The notes beneath the pieces are model-generated. The model did no database searches and was not told where the DNA came from. It saw nothing but the letters and a program-made list of their open reading frames with translations. Source: SFDP01 sp051653625 (GTDB lineage: Bacteria; Bacillota; Clostridia; Lachnospirales; Lachnospiraceae). Taken from it: DNA of 64,000 bases. Location of the stretch: assembly GCA_051653625.1 (NCBI GenBank), contig JBOFWM010000063.1, positions 44,004-108,003 on the forward strand, given 5' to 3'. Of the stretch, positions 52,695 to 61,809 are shown piece by piece (the first letter of the stretch is position 1; each line of letters starts with the position of its first letter). Position numbers and translations under genes: made by a program.

Positions 52695-53633
52695 ATGGAA
52701 TATGTAAACCTAGTGATAGGACAAATAGTGATTTTTATAATATATGCAACATTAGGAATTGTTATGATCAAAACAAAAATTCTAGAAAAGGATGGACTAC
52801 AAATACTTGCTCGAATGATCACGAAAATATTACTACCATTACTTATTTTTACAAATTGTATTAATGGTACAACAAGGGAAATATTTTTTGAATCTTTAAC
52901 AATTCTTGCATTGGCAATTGTAATGTATGGCATCTTATTTATTAGTTGTAAAATACTTGCATCGGCATTTCGTTTAGAGGGAAATGAAAAAAAAGTATAT
53001 AGAGCTTGTACTATGTTTGGAAATGTTGGATTTATGGGAATACCGATTGTAGGAGCAATATTCCCCGAAAGAGGAGTTCTTTATATAGCAATTTTTACAG
53101 TAATTGATCAATTACTTTTGTGGACAGTAGGTGTAGAGTTAGCGTCTCCAGTTGATCATATGGAAAAAAAATCCACAAAGGAAAAATTACTTAAAATGAT
53201 TAGTCCAGCTACCGTTGGGATTGTATTAGCTGTTATCATAATACTCTTTAAAATTCAAATTCCTGAAATTTTAAATACTGCATTAACAAAAACCGGTGCG
53301 GCAGCAACACCACTTGCAATGATTTATTTAGGAGGAGTATTTTGTAATACAAATTTAATAAAGTATTTGGGACGAAAAGAATTATATGGTGCTGTTCTTA
53401 TCAAGATGTGTATTATGCCGTTAATTTTAGTAAGTTTATTTAAATTATTTCCGTTTATTTCTAGTGAAATGGGAATTACAATTGGAATTTTATGTGCGCT
53501 TCCAAGTATGTCTTCAATGGCAATGATTTTTCAAAGTCAAAAGTCAGATGTGGAGTATGGAGCATCTATGATTTTTTTCACAACGATTTGTTCCATTATA
53601 ACAGTACCGATTGTATGTTATTTTATTGGATAA
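52695..53633 (+). CDS. AEC-family (auxin efflux carrier) permease
   Basis: 312 residues with about ten membrane helices in two sets of five and family features such as GNVGFMGIPIVGA and ALPSMSSMAMIF. Bacterial members carry malate, malonate and other organic anions. Only 30 bases follow the strong terminator and the ribosome-binding site is poor (AGGAT is 14 bases from the ATG), so expression may depend on readthrough. It may export an acid product such as phloretate or take up substrate; inference only. Confidence 0.82.
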   Translation: MEYVNLVIGQIVIFIIYATLGIVMIKTKILEKDGLQILARMITKILLPLLIFTNCINGTTREIFFESLTILALAIVMYGILFISCKILASAFRLEGNEKKVYRACTMFGNVGFMGIPIVGAIFPERGVLYIAIFTVIDQLLLWTVGVELASPVDHMEKKSTKEKLLKMISPATVGIVLAVIIILFKIQIPEILNTALTKTGAAATPLAMIYLGGVFCNTNLIKYLGRKELYGAVLIKMCIMPLILVSLFKLFPFISSEMGITIGILCALPSMSSMAMIFQSQKSDVEYGASMIFFTTICSIITVPIVCYFIG

Positions 53634-53638
53634 ATACA

Positions 53639-53672
53639 AAAAGGATTGAGTTGTTTATACTCAATCCTTTTG
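53639..53672. terminator. Bidirectional intrinsic terminator
   Basis: AAAAGGATTGAGT (53639-53651) pairs with ACTCAATCCTTTT (53659-53671) around a 7-base loop between convergent genes. Confidence 0.9.
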
Positions 53673-53678
53673 TTCTTA

Positions 53679-54629
53679 TTATTGTTTTGAAGGTGGTAAA
53701 ATTTCTGTTATATTAAAGCTTTTAATTCTTGCAGCACTTGCTTTATATTTTTCGGAACTACGATTTGCAATCGCCTTTCCTTCATTTTCCTTAATATCAT
53801 TAGCATGAATAAATTTACCTGGTAAAGTATCATGCGCATGCCCATATTGCTCATTAGGGAAAACAAATTTCACTTTTTTGTCTACAACTTCAATATGTCC
53901 TTCAATACCACAAGTCATACAAGTAGCAGCATTTGAATCACCTTCACCAAAATAGAAGTTTTTGCTGTGACAATGAGGACAAATGCCTGTATCGCCTTTC
54001 CATTCTGCTTTTTCATAATCTTTAGCTGCTTCTGCTAGATTACGTCCAATTTCACGAACTCTTTCTACTTTTTCTTCTTCCATAATAATATTTTTAGACC
54101 ATGCAAATTTTTCATTATCAATAATTTTCCAAGCAGGAGATATGGCTAACATTGTATGATCATATTCAATTGCAGTAGCCCAATCTGAACCACCGATTCC
54201 AATAAAAGAAATAACTTTATCTTTTAGTAATCTTGGATCAATTGGTTTAGCTTCTGGATTTGATTCGGCAATTTTTGTTCCAACAATATTCATACCTCGA
54301 TCCATTCTAGGTCCGAAACGGTCCATTAATGAATGGAATAGGGCACTTGCACCTTTTTCAAAAATTGGATCAACAATAAGAACTCCATCAGCATCTAATA
54401 AGATATCTCTAAATGCATCAAATTCATCTTTTCTAATACAAATATTTCCTTTTCCAGTTACTAATCCACGTGAACATGCTACACAACCTGTACAATATTT
54501 AATGTCCCAATCATGTAAATGAATAAAAGAAACCTCAGCCCCTAGTTCTTGTGCAGCAATTAATGCTTCCTTGCACATTGCATCATTACTTCCGTTTTTT
54601 GTTCCTAAAGAAACCCCAACAATCTTCAT
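53679..54629 (-). CDS. Flavodoxin-fold FMN reductase with C-terminal zinc ribbon
   Basis: 316 residues. The N-terminal part (about 1-190) is of the NADPH-dependent FMN reductase/flavodoxin family, with C46, C49 and C52 in CTGCVACSRG as in iron-sulfur flavoproteins. The region about 215-250 holds a four-Cys zinc ribbon (CPHCHSKNF...CMTCG), an unusual addition. A C-terminal tail of about 65 residues follows. Next to PhlG-type hydrolases it may be an ene-reductase or flavin reductase for flavonoids; the non-OYE flavone reductase of Flavonifractor would be the first sequence to compare. Transcribed after the second PhlG-type gene. Confidence 0.72.
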   Translation of the reverse strand: MKIVGVSLGTKNGSNDAMCKEALIAAQELGAEVSFIHLHDWDIKYCTGCVACSRGLVTGKGNICIRKDEFDAFRDILLDADGVLIVDPIFEKGASALFHSLMDRFGPRMDRGMNIVGTKIAESNPEAKPIDPRLLKDKVISFIGIGGSDWATAIEYDHTMLAISPAWKIIDNEKFAWSKNIIMEEEKVERVREIGRNLAEAAKDYEKAEWKGDTGICPHCHSKNFYFGEGDSNAATCMTCGIEGHIEVVDKKVKFVFPNEQYGHAHDTLPGKFIHANDIKENEGKAIANRSSEKYKASAARIKSFNITEILPPSKQ

Positions 54630-54671
54630 TTTAAATCCTCCTAAAGTATTAATTAAATTTGTTGCTATATA

Positions 54672-54703
54672 TTATAAAGTGAAAATATTTGACACTTTTA
54701 TAA
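54672..54703. promoter_or_regulatory. Candidate operator upstream of the FMN reductase gene
   Basis: An imperfect palindrome centred on AAATATTT with outer arms AAAGTG (54676-54681) and CACTTT (54693-54698), flanked by TATA on both sides. On the minus strand a TATAAT-like element overlaps its right part. It lies in the 105-base gap between the second PhlG-type gene and the reductase gene. Confidence 0.4.
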
Positions 54704-54734
54704 TTTAATAATAATAAAACTCTTTTTTGTTATC

Positions 54735-55538
54735 TTAGTATTGTATTGGTTGATGAGGAGTAATATATCGATATTCTCCAAATTTATTTTTAGTAACTTC
54801 TAAAGAGCAAGAAACATTTTGTGTTGGATCTGGGTGATTTTTCCACAAGTCATATAATTTTGGCAAGAAAATTGGCCATTGAGAAGCTTCATAATCTTCA
54901 TGGTCTGTTTCATAATTTGGTACGATTTCAATTTTTGGATTTTCCTGTAACATCTCAATGATAAAATCTGGTGGAGCAGTTGCTCTTGTATTTTGAATAG
55001 TAGCTGTAATATGTACTACACCACCTTCAACATCTTCCCACATATGGATGGTAGAATCTAACCATTCATTTTTAGCATTAAAAACGCCTTCACATATTAC
55101 ATGTTTAAGTGATGTTGTAAATGGAAAATATTTTTCTAATGGTAAACGTCTAATTTCTACACCATTTCCGCCAAAAATTGCTTTTCCAGGTTCTACTACT
55201 TCTGAAATCATATGAACAGAATTCATCATTCCATATTTCCATGGTTCTTTTACCCAACTGAATCTTTTGTGAGAACCAGGTGCCCATAAATAATAACATT
55301 TCTCCATATTGGCCCAGAACCAATCTAACATTTCTGATGTAAGATTAGGTAAAAAGTGTTGTTTTTGAGAGGGTAACACAAATCCATTCTCAACAAATGA
55401 AGAAGTCAATTCAAGATTTGGCAATAATGGTGACGGTTTTTCTGGTTTTTCATAAGGTACAAAATCAATCATTATATTATCTTTAAAAGGCAAATAGGTT
55501 TGTCCTCCATTTGCTATATAAGTTGTTATTTTATTCAT
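54735..55538 (-). CDS. Second, divergent PhlG-type C-C hydrolase
   Basis: 267 residues. It shares with the PhlG family the segment FLPNLTSEMLDWFWANMEKCYYLW, the GSHKRFSWV part and a C-terminal HxxxE (HEDYE), but is only distantly similar to the copy at 46562. The N-terminus (to about 40) differs completely. It probably hydrolyses a ketone C-C bond in a different aromatic or cyclic diketone. Opposite strand to the main cluster, followed by the FMN reductase gene, so the two may act together. Own promoter upstream. Confidence 0.68.
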   Translation of the reverse strand: MNKITTYIANGGQTYLPFKDNIMIDFVPYEKPEKPSPLLPNLELTSSFVENGFVLPSQKQHFLPNLTSEMLDWFWANMEKCYYLWAPGSHKRFSWVKEPWKYGMMNSVHMISEVVEPGKAIFGGNGVEIRRLPLEKYFPFTTSLKHVICEGVFNAKNEWLDSTIHMWEDVEGGVVHITATIQNTRATAPPDFIIEMLQENPKIEIVPNYETDHEDYEASQWPIFLPKLYDLWKNHPDPTQNVSCSLEVTKNKFGEYRYITPHQPIQY

Positions 55539-55853
55539 AAATAATACTCCTCTGATTTTAATTAATTAATAGCTCAACAATGTATTTATTATAACATATT
55601 TTGAGTGTTTCAACAATGAAAAGACTGTGAATTTCAAGAGTTTATTAGGCAATATTTTCTTTCTTTTTGGACAATTATTAGGGGACTTACAACGTATGGT
55701 ATGTTAGACGATTGCACCTATTAATAACTTTGATGGGAATGAAAACCTTTGTATAAATTGATGAATTATGATACAATATTACAAAGAAAATTGTGAAAGA
55801 ATAACTAGGTTTCTAATACTAAGAGAAGTTACAGTACAAGGATGGAGATAAGT
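55539..55853. promoter_or_regulatory. Divergent intergenic region with promoter of second PhlG-type gene
   Basis: No gene is seen in these 315 bases. On the minus strand TTGTTG (55616-55611), 17 bases and TATAAT (55593-55588) form a promoter for the hydrolase gene. CAACAATG occurs twice (55575-55582 and 55611-55618), one copy over the -35 and one next to the likely start point, looking like paired operators. For the + strand isomerase gene, TTGATG at 55760-55765 is a possible -35 with no convincing partner. Confidence 0.6.
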
Positions 55854-56627
55854 ATGAAGATTGGATATCAATTGTTTTCGGCATTTCCTTTATGTAAAAC
55901 AAAGGAAGGTCTGATTAATACAATAAAACAAGTTGCACAGATGGGATATGATGGAGTTGAATTTTTTACATATTGTGGCATTCCAGCAAATGAAATGAAA
56001 CAATTATTAGATGAGAGTAATATTGTTGCATGTAATTCACATATAAGACTTGAACAGTGGGAGAGTAATGCGGAAGGTGAAATTATTTATGCAAAAGAAG
56101 CTGGTATACCCATGGTAACTATTCCATGGCTTCCGCCAGAATTACGAAATGCAGATGGACTTAATAAGTTAGAGGAGTTGATTCCAAGGTTGTTAGAGCT
56201 TTGTAATAAGCATGGTATTAAATTAGCATATCATAATCATGAGTTTGAATTCGAAAAATTAATAGAGGAAAAAAAATTTATGATGGATGCAATAATAGAA
56301 TGTGATGTTCAGATGATGGTTGAGTTAGATACATTTTGGATAAATTATGCAAAAGTAAATCCTATTTCTTATTTAGAGAAAATTAAAAATAGAATAGATA
56401 TTATTCATATTAAGGATTATATAAGCTTAACAGGTGGTGGGATAGTTGGCGATAAAGAAATGCCTACATTTTGTTCTATTGGTTTAGGACAGATGGAGAA
56501 CACACCAATTATAAACTGGGCAAAAGAGAAACCGTTAAGTTGGATAGTTGTGGAACAAGATAATAGTCAAATAGATATCATGGAAAGTGCTAAATTGAGC
56601 ATTGAGTACTTAAAAAGTCAGATATAG
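55854..56627 (+). CDS. Sugar phosphate isomerase/epimerase-like TIM-barrel protein
   Basis: 257 residues of the xylose isomerase-like/AP endonuclease family 2 barrel, with the metal-site segments AYHNHEFEF, MVELDTFW and DIIHIKDY. Start 55854 has GGAG 6 bases upstream, better than ATG 55842. Such proteins isomerise or epimerise keto-sugars and inositols or act on 3-keto-glycosides. It stands alone, between the second hydrolase and a VOC gene, so the substrate is open. Confidence 0.75.
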   Translation: MKIGYQLFSAFPLCKTKEGLINTIKQVAQMGYDGVEFFTYCGIPANEMKQLLDESNIVACNSHIRLEQWESNAEGEIIYAKEAGIPMVTIPWLPPELRNADGLNKLEELIPRLLELCNKHGIKLAYHNHEFEFEKLIEEKKFMMDAIIECDVQMMVELDTFWINYAKVNPISYLEKIKNRIDIIHIKDYISLTGGGIVGDKEMPTFCSIGLGQMENTPIINWAKEKPLSWIVVEQDNSQIDIMESAKLSIEYLKSQI

Positions 56628-56640
56628 AAAATATGCTTTT

Positions 56641-56673
56641 ATGAATAGAGGTGTAAAAAATTCCTCTATTCAT
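56641..56673. repeat. Inverted repeat between convergent genes
   Basis: ATGAATAGAGG and CCTCTATTCAT form an 11-bp perfect stem around an A/T-rich 11-base loop. It covers the last codons of the VOC gene. No T run follows on either strand, so termination is uncertain. Confidence 0.7.
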
Positions 56674-57046
56674 GTAACTCAATTGGAAGCCCATCTGGAT
56701 CTTGGCAAAATGTCATTTTCTTATTTGTAAATGTATCAAATCTAATTGGTTCTGTTTCGATTCCCTTTTCATTCAATTCTTTAACTGTTTCTTCAATATC
56801 TTCTACATAAAAAGCAAGATGTCTAAGTCCGAGTGCTTCTGGGAAAGACAAGCGTTTTGGACAATCCTTTATAATAAAAAGTTCAAGTTCTTGTTCGCCA
56901 CATTTTAAGTCGATTTTATAATCTTCTTTTTCTTCACGATAATGTTCACGAATCACTTCAAAATTTAAGATATTAGTATAAAAATTTTTGGATGCGTCAT
57001 AGTCGCTGCCTATAATAGCGATATGATGTATTTTGTTTAGTTGCAT
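56666..57046 (-). CDS. gloA2: VOC-family (glyoxalase I-like) protein
   Basis: 126 residues forming two beta-alpha-beta-beta-beta units. Metal-ligand positions H8 (HHIAIIG), E-containing ELELF strand, H in LRHLAFYVED and the final E (DGLPIELHE) match the GloA2/YaeR subgroup. It may detoxify methylglyoxal or a related adduct; direct proof of substrate is lacking. Single gene, convergent with the isomerase. Confidence 0.8.
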   Translation of the reverse strand: MQLNKIHHIAIIGSDYDASKNFYTNILNFEVIREHYREEKEDYKIDLKCGEQELELFIIKDCPKRLSFPEALGLRHLAFYVEDIEETVKELNEKGIETEPIRFDTFTNKKMTFCQDPDGLPIELHE

Positions 57047-57375
57047 TATTGGAATCTCCTTTTTATTAGTTTGAATTCATCATATAATGACTTCGAAATT
57101 ATAGCAATATTATTTGAAAAGAAATAAAGTGTATAAATCCTTATATTTTTTAATATACCTATGTTTATTATTAGATTATAAGAAAAAAACAAAAGAAAAT
57201 ATTTAGTAAAATAATATAAAAAATAACAATATAAAAATAAAAGTATATATATTTTGACATAAAAATATACTATGCTTTTATTTTTTTTTATGTTTTGTCC
57301 AAAAATGATGGTATTATTGAACTAAAGAAATAACAAATGATTAATATCGAATGTTAAAATAAAGGAGTGAAAAAT
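57047..57375. other. AT-rich intergenic region without genes
   Basis: These 329 bases between the divergent VOC and AraC-type genes are nearly all A and T with long A and T runs. A TTGACA occurs at 57254-57259 with only a poor -10 (TTTATT) at 17 bases. A weak inverted repeat with ends AGTATA and TATACT lies at 57242-57271. No RNA gene or conserved leader was recognised. Confidence 0.6.
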
Positions 57376-58299
57376 ATGAGCGAACAATTATTTGAGAATG
57401 TAGAACATTTAAAAAACTTACCAATTCAGGCATTTTGTGTGTCGATTGGACATTCAAGCTTTCATTGGCACTACGAAGTGGAAGTATTGTTGGTTGTAAG
57501 TGGAGAAATTATTGTTATAACAAAAAATGGTATAAAAAATTTAAAGAAGGGAGATGTATTACTTTTTAATTCTGGTGAATTCCATGAAATCATTAGAAAA
57601 ACTGAAAATGTATGTTTGTTTGTTCAATTTGATAAGCCATTATTTGAAGATTATTTTGATAAAGCAAGAAACTATTATTTTCATTTAGATAGTTCAAATG
57701 AAAAGATTACATTGCGCAAAAACTATGAATATAAATCTTTTTCAAGAATACTAGCATATATTTTTACGTTACAAAAAGAAAAAAATTCTTATGCAATTAA
57801 TAAAACATTTGCATTTGTATACGAATTTATTGCAAATTTATATGAATTTACAAATTATGAAATAATACAACTTTCTAGTAGTATAACGTTGAAGAAAAAT
57901 AAAAACGAAGTAAATGAAATACTAGCATATTTAGAAGAACATTATAAAGAGGAGTATGTAATAGAGGAAATTTGCGAAAAATTTGCAATTTCCAATAAAA
58001 CGTTGTATAGACATATAAAAAATAATTTGGGTGTAACAATAACTGATCTGATTGCAATAAGAAAAATTGTTGAAGCAAAAAAACTTCTAAAAAACACAGA
58101 ATTAACAATTCTTGCAATTGTAGATATTTGTGGATTTCATTCAGAAATAACATTTTATCGAAATTTTAAAAAAATAACTGGGGTAACACCACACGATTTT
58201 AGAACAACGGGTGGAAAAGAAAAATCAAATATTGAAATTAAGGGGTATGTATCTTACGACCAAGATAAAATATCGGCATTAATCAAAGAATTTATGTAA
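57376..58299 (+). CDS. AraC-family regulator of GH3/GPH unit
   Basis: 307 residues: an N-terminal cupin (about 15-110, HWHYEVEVLLVVSGE and FNSGEFHEI) and a C-terminal AraC DNA-binding domain (about 185-285, ending GVTPHDFRTTGG). The ATG at 57376 is 8 bases after GGAG, while GTG 57367 overlaps it. The sugar symporter and beta-glucosidase genes follow in the same direction with a 34-base gap, so it is their likely glycoside-responsive regulator. Confidence 0.87.
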   Translation: MSEQLFENVEHLKNLPIQAFCVSIGHSSFHWHYEVEVLLVVSGEIIVITKNGIKNLKKGDVLLFNSGEFHEIIRKTENVCLFVQFDKPLFEDYFDKARNYYFHLDSSNEKITLRKNYEYKSFSRILAYIFTLQKEKNSYAINKTFAFVYEFIANLYEFTNYEIIQLSSSITLKKNKNEVNEILAYLEEHYKEEYVIEEICEKFAISNKTLYRHIKNNLGVTITDLIAIRKIVEAKKLLKNTELTILAIVDICGFHSEITFYRNFKKITGVTPHDFRTTGGKEKSNIEIKGYVSYDQDKISALIKEFM

Positions 58300-58333
58300 T
58301 AACGATTATCCAAATAAGGAGGAAAAAGGTACG

Positions 58334-59737
58334 ATGAAAGAGAAGAAAATAAATAGTAAAAATATAGCAAGTAAAAGAGAAAAATTATGTTATGGATTAG
58401 GAGATGTAGGGTGTAATTTTATTTGGTCTTTTGCAGCTGCATTTATATCACTTTATTATACAGATAGTGTTGGAGTTTCTGTAGCATTTGTAGGGACATT
58501 AATGTTAGTCTCAAGAATTTTTGATGGATTAAGTGATATAGGGATGGGGATAATTATTGATAAAACAAACACTAGATTTGGGAAGGCAAGGCCATGGATT
58601 TTATTTATGTGTATTCCATTTTCTTTGTCACTCATTTTAGTGTTTAATGTACCAGGTAATTTATCAGAAATAGGAAAAAATATATATATTTATGCAACTT
58701 ATTTCTTTATGGCAGTTATTTGCTATACTGCAACAAATTTAGCATATCATGCAATGTTACCACGAATTACTACAAATCCAAAGGATCGAACAACTGTAAC
58801 AGTGGTCCGGTCAATGATGGTACTTGTTGCTATTATGTTTATCAATTCAGTTACAAATCCATTATTAACAGCTTTTGGAGGACATTCAAGTCAAACGGCA
58901 TGGAGTAAGGTTGTACTTCTTTATGCAGGCATTGCATTTGTATGTTTGGTAGCAACATTTTTAGGTGTAAAAGAAAAAGTTGAGCCTGCATTAGAATTAG
59001 AGAAAAAGAATGCAGATAATGGAGATCAGTTTTCAACAAAAGTGGGGCTACAAACAGTATTAACTTGTAAGTATTTTTATTTGGCTGCATTTGTGTTTTT
59101 TCTACAATACTTCTCCCAAGGAGTTACAAATGGAATTGGTATCTATTTCTTTCGAGATGTAATTGGGAATGCAAATTTATTAGGATTGATTTCTATTATT
59201 GGAATTATACCTATGGTATTGCTTATGCCATTTATGCCAAAATTATTTGTGAAATATGGAAAGAGAAATACGATTATTGTTGGACTTAGTATGGTCATTG
59301 TATCTTCCGTTTTACAATATCTCGTATTACTTCCAGAAACAATTAATTTAGCATTATACTTTGGTAGTATTTTAATTAAAAGTGTTGGTGGGGTACCATT
59401 AACTGCTGCAATTTTCACATTGGCTTCCGACGTTGTAGATTATAATGTTTGGAAAAAAGGTGTTCGTGTAGAAGGAATTACAACGAGTATTAATAGTTTT
59501 GGAATGAAGGTTGGAACAGGGCTCGGTGCTGCAGCAATGGGATGGATTTTGCAACTTGGAAAATATGATGGAAAATTAGAACAACAACTACCATCGGCAA
59601 TCAATGCAATGAAATTTATTTCTGTAGGTATGCCAATGATTGTTGGTATTTTAATTATTGTAACACTTATATTCTGGGATATTGAAAAATATCAAAAAGA
59701 AATCACACAATCAGTAGAAGAAACTGCAAAAAATTAG
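58334..59737 (+). CDS. GPH-family sugar:cation symporter
   Basis: 467 residues with twelve membrane helices and MFS features of the glycoside-pentoside-hexuronide family (GDVGCNFIWSF near the start, RIFDGLSDIGMG and TRFGKARPW loop). It should import a glycoside with Na+ or H+. The glycosidase gene is 9 bases downstream, indicating a matched pair for uptake and intracellular hydrolysis. Confidence 0.9.
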   Translation: MKEKKINSKNIASKREKLCYGLGDVGCNFIWSFAAAFISLYYTDSVGVSVAFVGTLMLVSRIFDGLSDIGMGIIIDKTNTRFGKARPWILFMCIPFSLSLILVFNVPGNLSEIGKNIYIYATYFFMAVICYTATNLAYHAMLPRITTNPKDRTTVTVVRSMMVLVAIMFINSVTNPLLTAFGGHSSQTAWSKVVLLYAGIAFVCLVATFLGVKEKVEPALELEKKNADNGDQFSTKVGLQTVLTCKYFYLAAFVFFLQYFSQGVTNGIGIYFFRDVIGNANLLGLISIIGIIPMVLLMPFMPKLFVKYGKRNTIIVGLSMVIVSSVLQYLVLLPETINLALYFGSILIKSVGGVPLTAAIFTLASDVVDYNVWKKGVRVEGITTSINSFGMKVGTGLGAAAMGWILQLGKYDGKLEQQLPSAINAMKFISVGMPMIVGILIIVTLIFWDIEKYQKEITQSVEETAKN

Positions 59738-59746
59738 GGAGAGACT

Positions 59747-61807
59747 ATGTTAAAGGAAAATAGAGTAAAGTATAATGAAATTGCGAAAGAGATCGTAAAA
59801 AATCTATCATTAGAAGAAAAAGTATATTTGATGAGTAGTTACACTGTTGAAGAAATTACAGAAGTAATGACGGGAAGACATTATAATGAAATTCCATTTC
59901 GTGCAGGTGGTATAGAAGAAAAAGGTATTCCTAAAATGCTATTTTGCGATGGACCAAGAGGTGTTGTCTGTGGACGTGGAAAAAGTACTTGTTTTCCAGT
60001 TTCGATGTTACGTGGAGCGACGTTTGATAAAGAGTTAGAAGAGCGCATTGGACAAGCAATTGGAAAAGAGGTAAAAGCGTACGGTGGAAATTTATTTGGT
60101 GGAGTATGCGTGAATTTGCCATATCATCCAGGTTGGGGGAGAAGTCAAGAGACTTATGGAGAAGAATCTTTTCATTTAGGAGAAATGGGGGCTGCACTTA
60201 CAAAAGGTGTTCAAGAAGAGGGGGTAATTGCATGCGTGAAACATTATGCATTTAACCAAATGGAAATTTCACGTTTTAAAGTAAGTGTAGAGTGTGATAA
60301 AAGAACAGAACGAGAAGTATATCTACCGCACTTTAAAAAATGTATAGATGCAGGTGCAGGAAGTGTTATGAGCTCTTATAATTTATTTCAAGGAGTGCGT
60401 TGTGGACATCATAATTATTTGTTAAATGAAGTGCTTAAGAAAGAGTGGGATTTTGACGGATTTGTTATGTCTGATTTCTTTTGGGGAGTTAAAGATACAG
60501 TAGAAGCTGCAAATGGTGGACAAGATATCGAGATGTGTGCAATTCAGTATTATGGAGAGTATCTTGTTAAAGCGGTAGAAGATGGTTTTGTGCCAGAAAC
60601 AAAAATAGATGAAGCAGCTCTTCGTATTGTACGTACATTAATTGCATTTGAAAAGGAAAATACTTCTACCTATTCAGAAGAAGTATTAGGGTGTAAAGAA
60701 CATGTTGCTCTCGCATTAGAGACTGCAAGAAAGGGAATTACACTCATAAAAAATGATGAAAAAATTTTACCTCTATCACAAAAAACAAAAAAAGTACTTG
60801 TACTTGGAAAACTTGGTGAAAAAGAAAACATTGGTGATCATGGTTCGAGTTGGGTATATCCAGAGTATGTAAAAACTCCAATTCAAGGCCTTGCAAATGT
60901 TGCAAAAAATACAGAAGTATCTTATTACAGTGGGGAAGATATTTCACATGCAAAGAACTTAGCAAAAAATGTAGATGCAGTTATATTTGTAGTAGGATAT
61001 AATCATAATGATGAAGGGGAGTATGTTGTAAACGAAAATTCGGAGAATTACATGAGTAATGAAAAAGATCGTCTTGCAAAAGGTGGAGATCGTGAATCTT
61101 TGTCATTACATAGTGATGAAATTGAATTGATTAATGAAGTGGCTTCGCAAAATAAAAATTCTATTGTTGTGCTAATTGGTGGAAATACAATTATGATGAA
61201 TGAATGGCAAGATAATGTATCTGCAATAATGATGGCATATTATCCAGGCATGGAAGGCGCAACAGCTATAGCAGAAATCATCTTTGGGGAAATTAGTCCG
61301 AGTGGGAAATTACCTTATGTAATTCCAAAAAGTATAGAGGATTATCCTACTATAAATTGGGATACAGAAAAACAATATTATGACTATTATCATGGTTATG
61401 CAAAGTTAGAAAAAGAAGGAAAAGAACCAGCATATCCATATGGGTTTGGATTATCCTATACAACATTTACAGTTGAGAATGCAACATTTAGTTATGAAGA
61501 TGATAAGATTGTAGCAAGCTGCGACGTAAAAAATGTAGGAGAAATGCAAGGGGAAGAAGTAATTCAGCTTTATATAGGATTTGAAAATTCCAAAATAGAT
61601 AGACCTAAAAAGTTGTTGAGAGGGTTTGAAAGAGTTGCACTTATACCAAATGAAACAAAAAGAGTGCATATTACTTGTAAAAAAGAAGAGTTGGCGTATT
61701 ATAATACGAATCAAAACTGTATGAAAGTTGAAGAAATGACATACCAAGTATATATTGGTACAAGTTCAAGTCGCACAGATTTATTAGCAGGAGAAATTAT
61801 TATATAA
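59747..61807 (+). CDS. Beta-glucosidase-type glycoside hydrolase (GH3)
   Basis: 686 residues of GH3 with domain order: TIM-like barrel with catalytic nucleophile D243 (GFVMSDFFWGV) and the substrate loop KHYAFNQMEISR, alpha/beta sandwich (about 340-540, GDHGSSWVYPEYV) and a C-terminal fibronectin III-like domain. No signal peptide, so it acts in the cytoplasm on imported glycosides. Position near the phloroglucinol cluster makes phenolic glucosides (for example phlorizin) possible substrates, but dietary oligosaccharides are equally possible. Confidence 0.9.
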   Translation: MLKENRVKYNEIAKEIVKNLSLEEKVYLMSSYTVEEITEVMTGRHYNEIPFRAGGIEEKGIPKMLFCDGPRGVVCGRGKSTCFPVSMLRGATFDKELEERIGQAIGKEVKAYGGNLFGGVCVNLPYHPGWGRSQETYGEESFHLGEMGAALTKGVQEEGVIACVKHYAFNQMEISRFKVSVECDKRTEREVYLPHFKKCIDAGAGSVMSSYNLFQGVRCGHHNYLLNEVLKKEWDFDGFVMSDFFWGVKDTVEAANGGQDIEMCAIQYYGEYLVKAVEDGFVPETKIDEAALRIVRTLIAFEKENTSTYSEEVLGCKEHVALALETARKGITLIKNDEKILPLSQKTKKVLVLGKLGEKENIGDHGSSWVYPEYVKTPIQGLANVAKNTEVSYYSGEDISHAKNLAKNVDAVIFVVGYNHNDEGEYVVNENSENYMSNEKDRLAKGGDRESLSLHSDEIELINEVASQNKNSIVVLIGGNTIMMNEWQDNVSAIMMAYYPGMEGATAIAEIIFGEISPSGKLPYVIPKSIEDYPTINWDTEKQYYDYYHGYAKLEKEGKEPAYPYGFGLSYTTFTVENATFSYEDDKIVASCDVKNVGEMQGEEVIQLYIGFENSKIDRPKKLLRGFERVALIPNETKRVHITCKKEELAYYNTNQNCMKVEEMTYQVYIGTSSSRTDLLAGEIII

Positions 61808-61809
61808 GA

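Noticed and set aside
56641..56673. Inverted repeat as a normal terminator
   Set aside because: The stem is perfect but no T run follows on either strand, so it is listed only as a repeat.
57242..57271. AT-rich inverted repeat as an operator
   Set aside because: It is imperfect and sits in a stretch that is nearly all A and T, where such symmetry is expected by chance.
57376..58299. AraC protein as the regulator of the phloroglucinol cluster
   Set aside because: Its direct neighbours are the symporter and GH3 genes, and the cluster promoters lie 2-15 kb away with no shared AraC-type sites seen.
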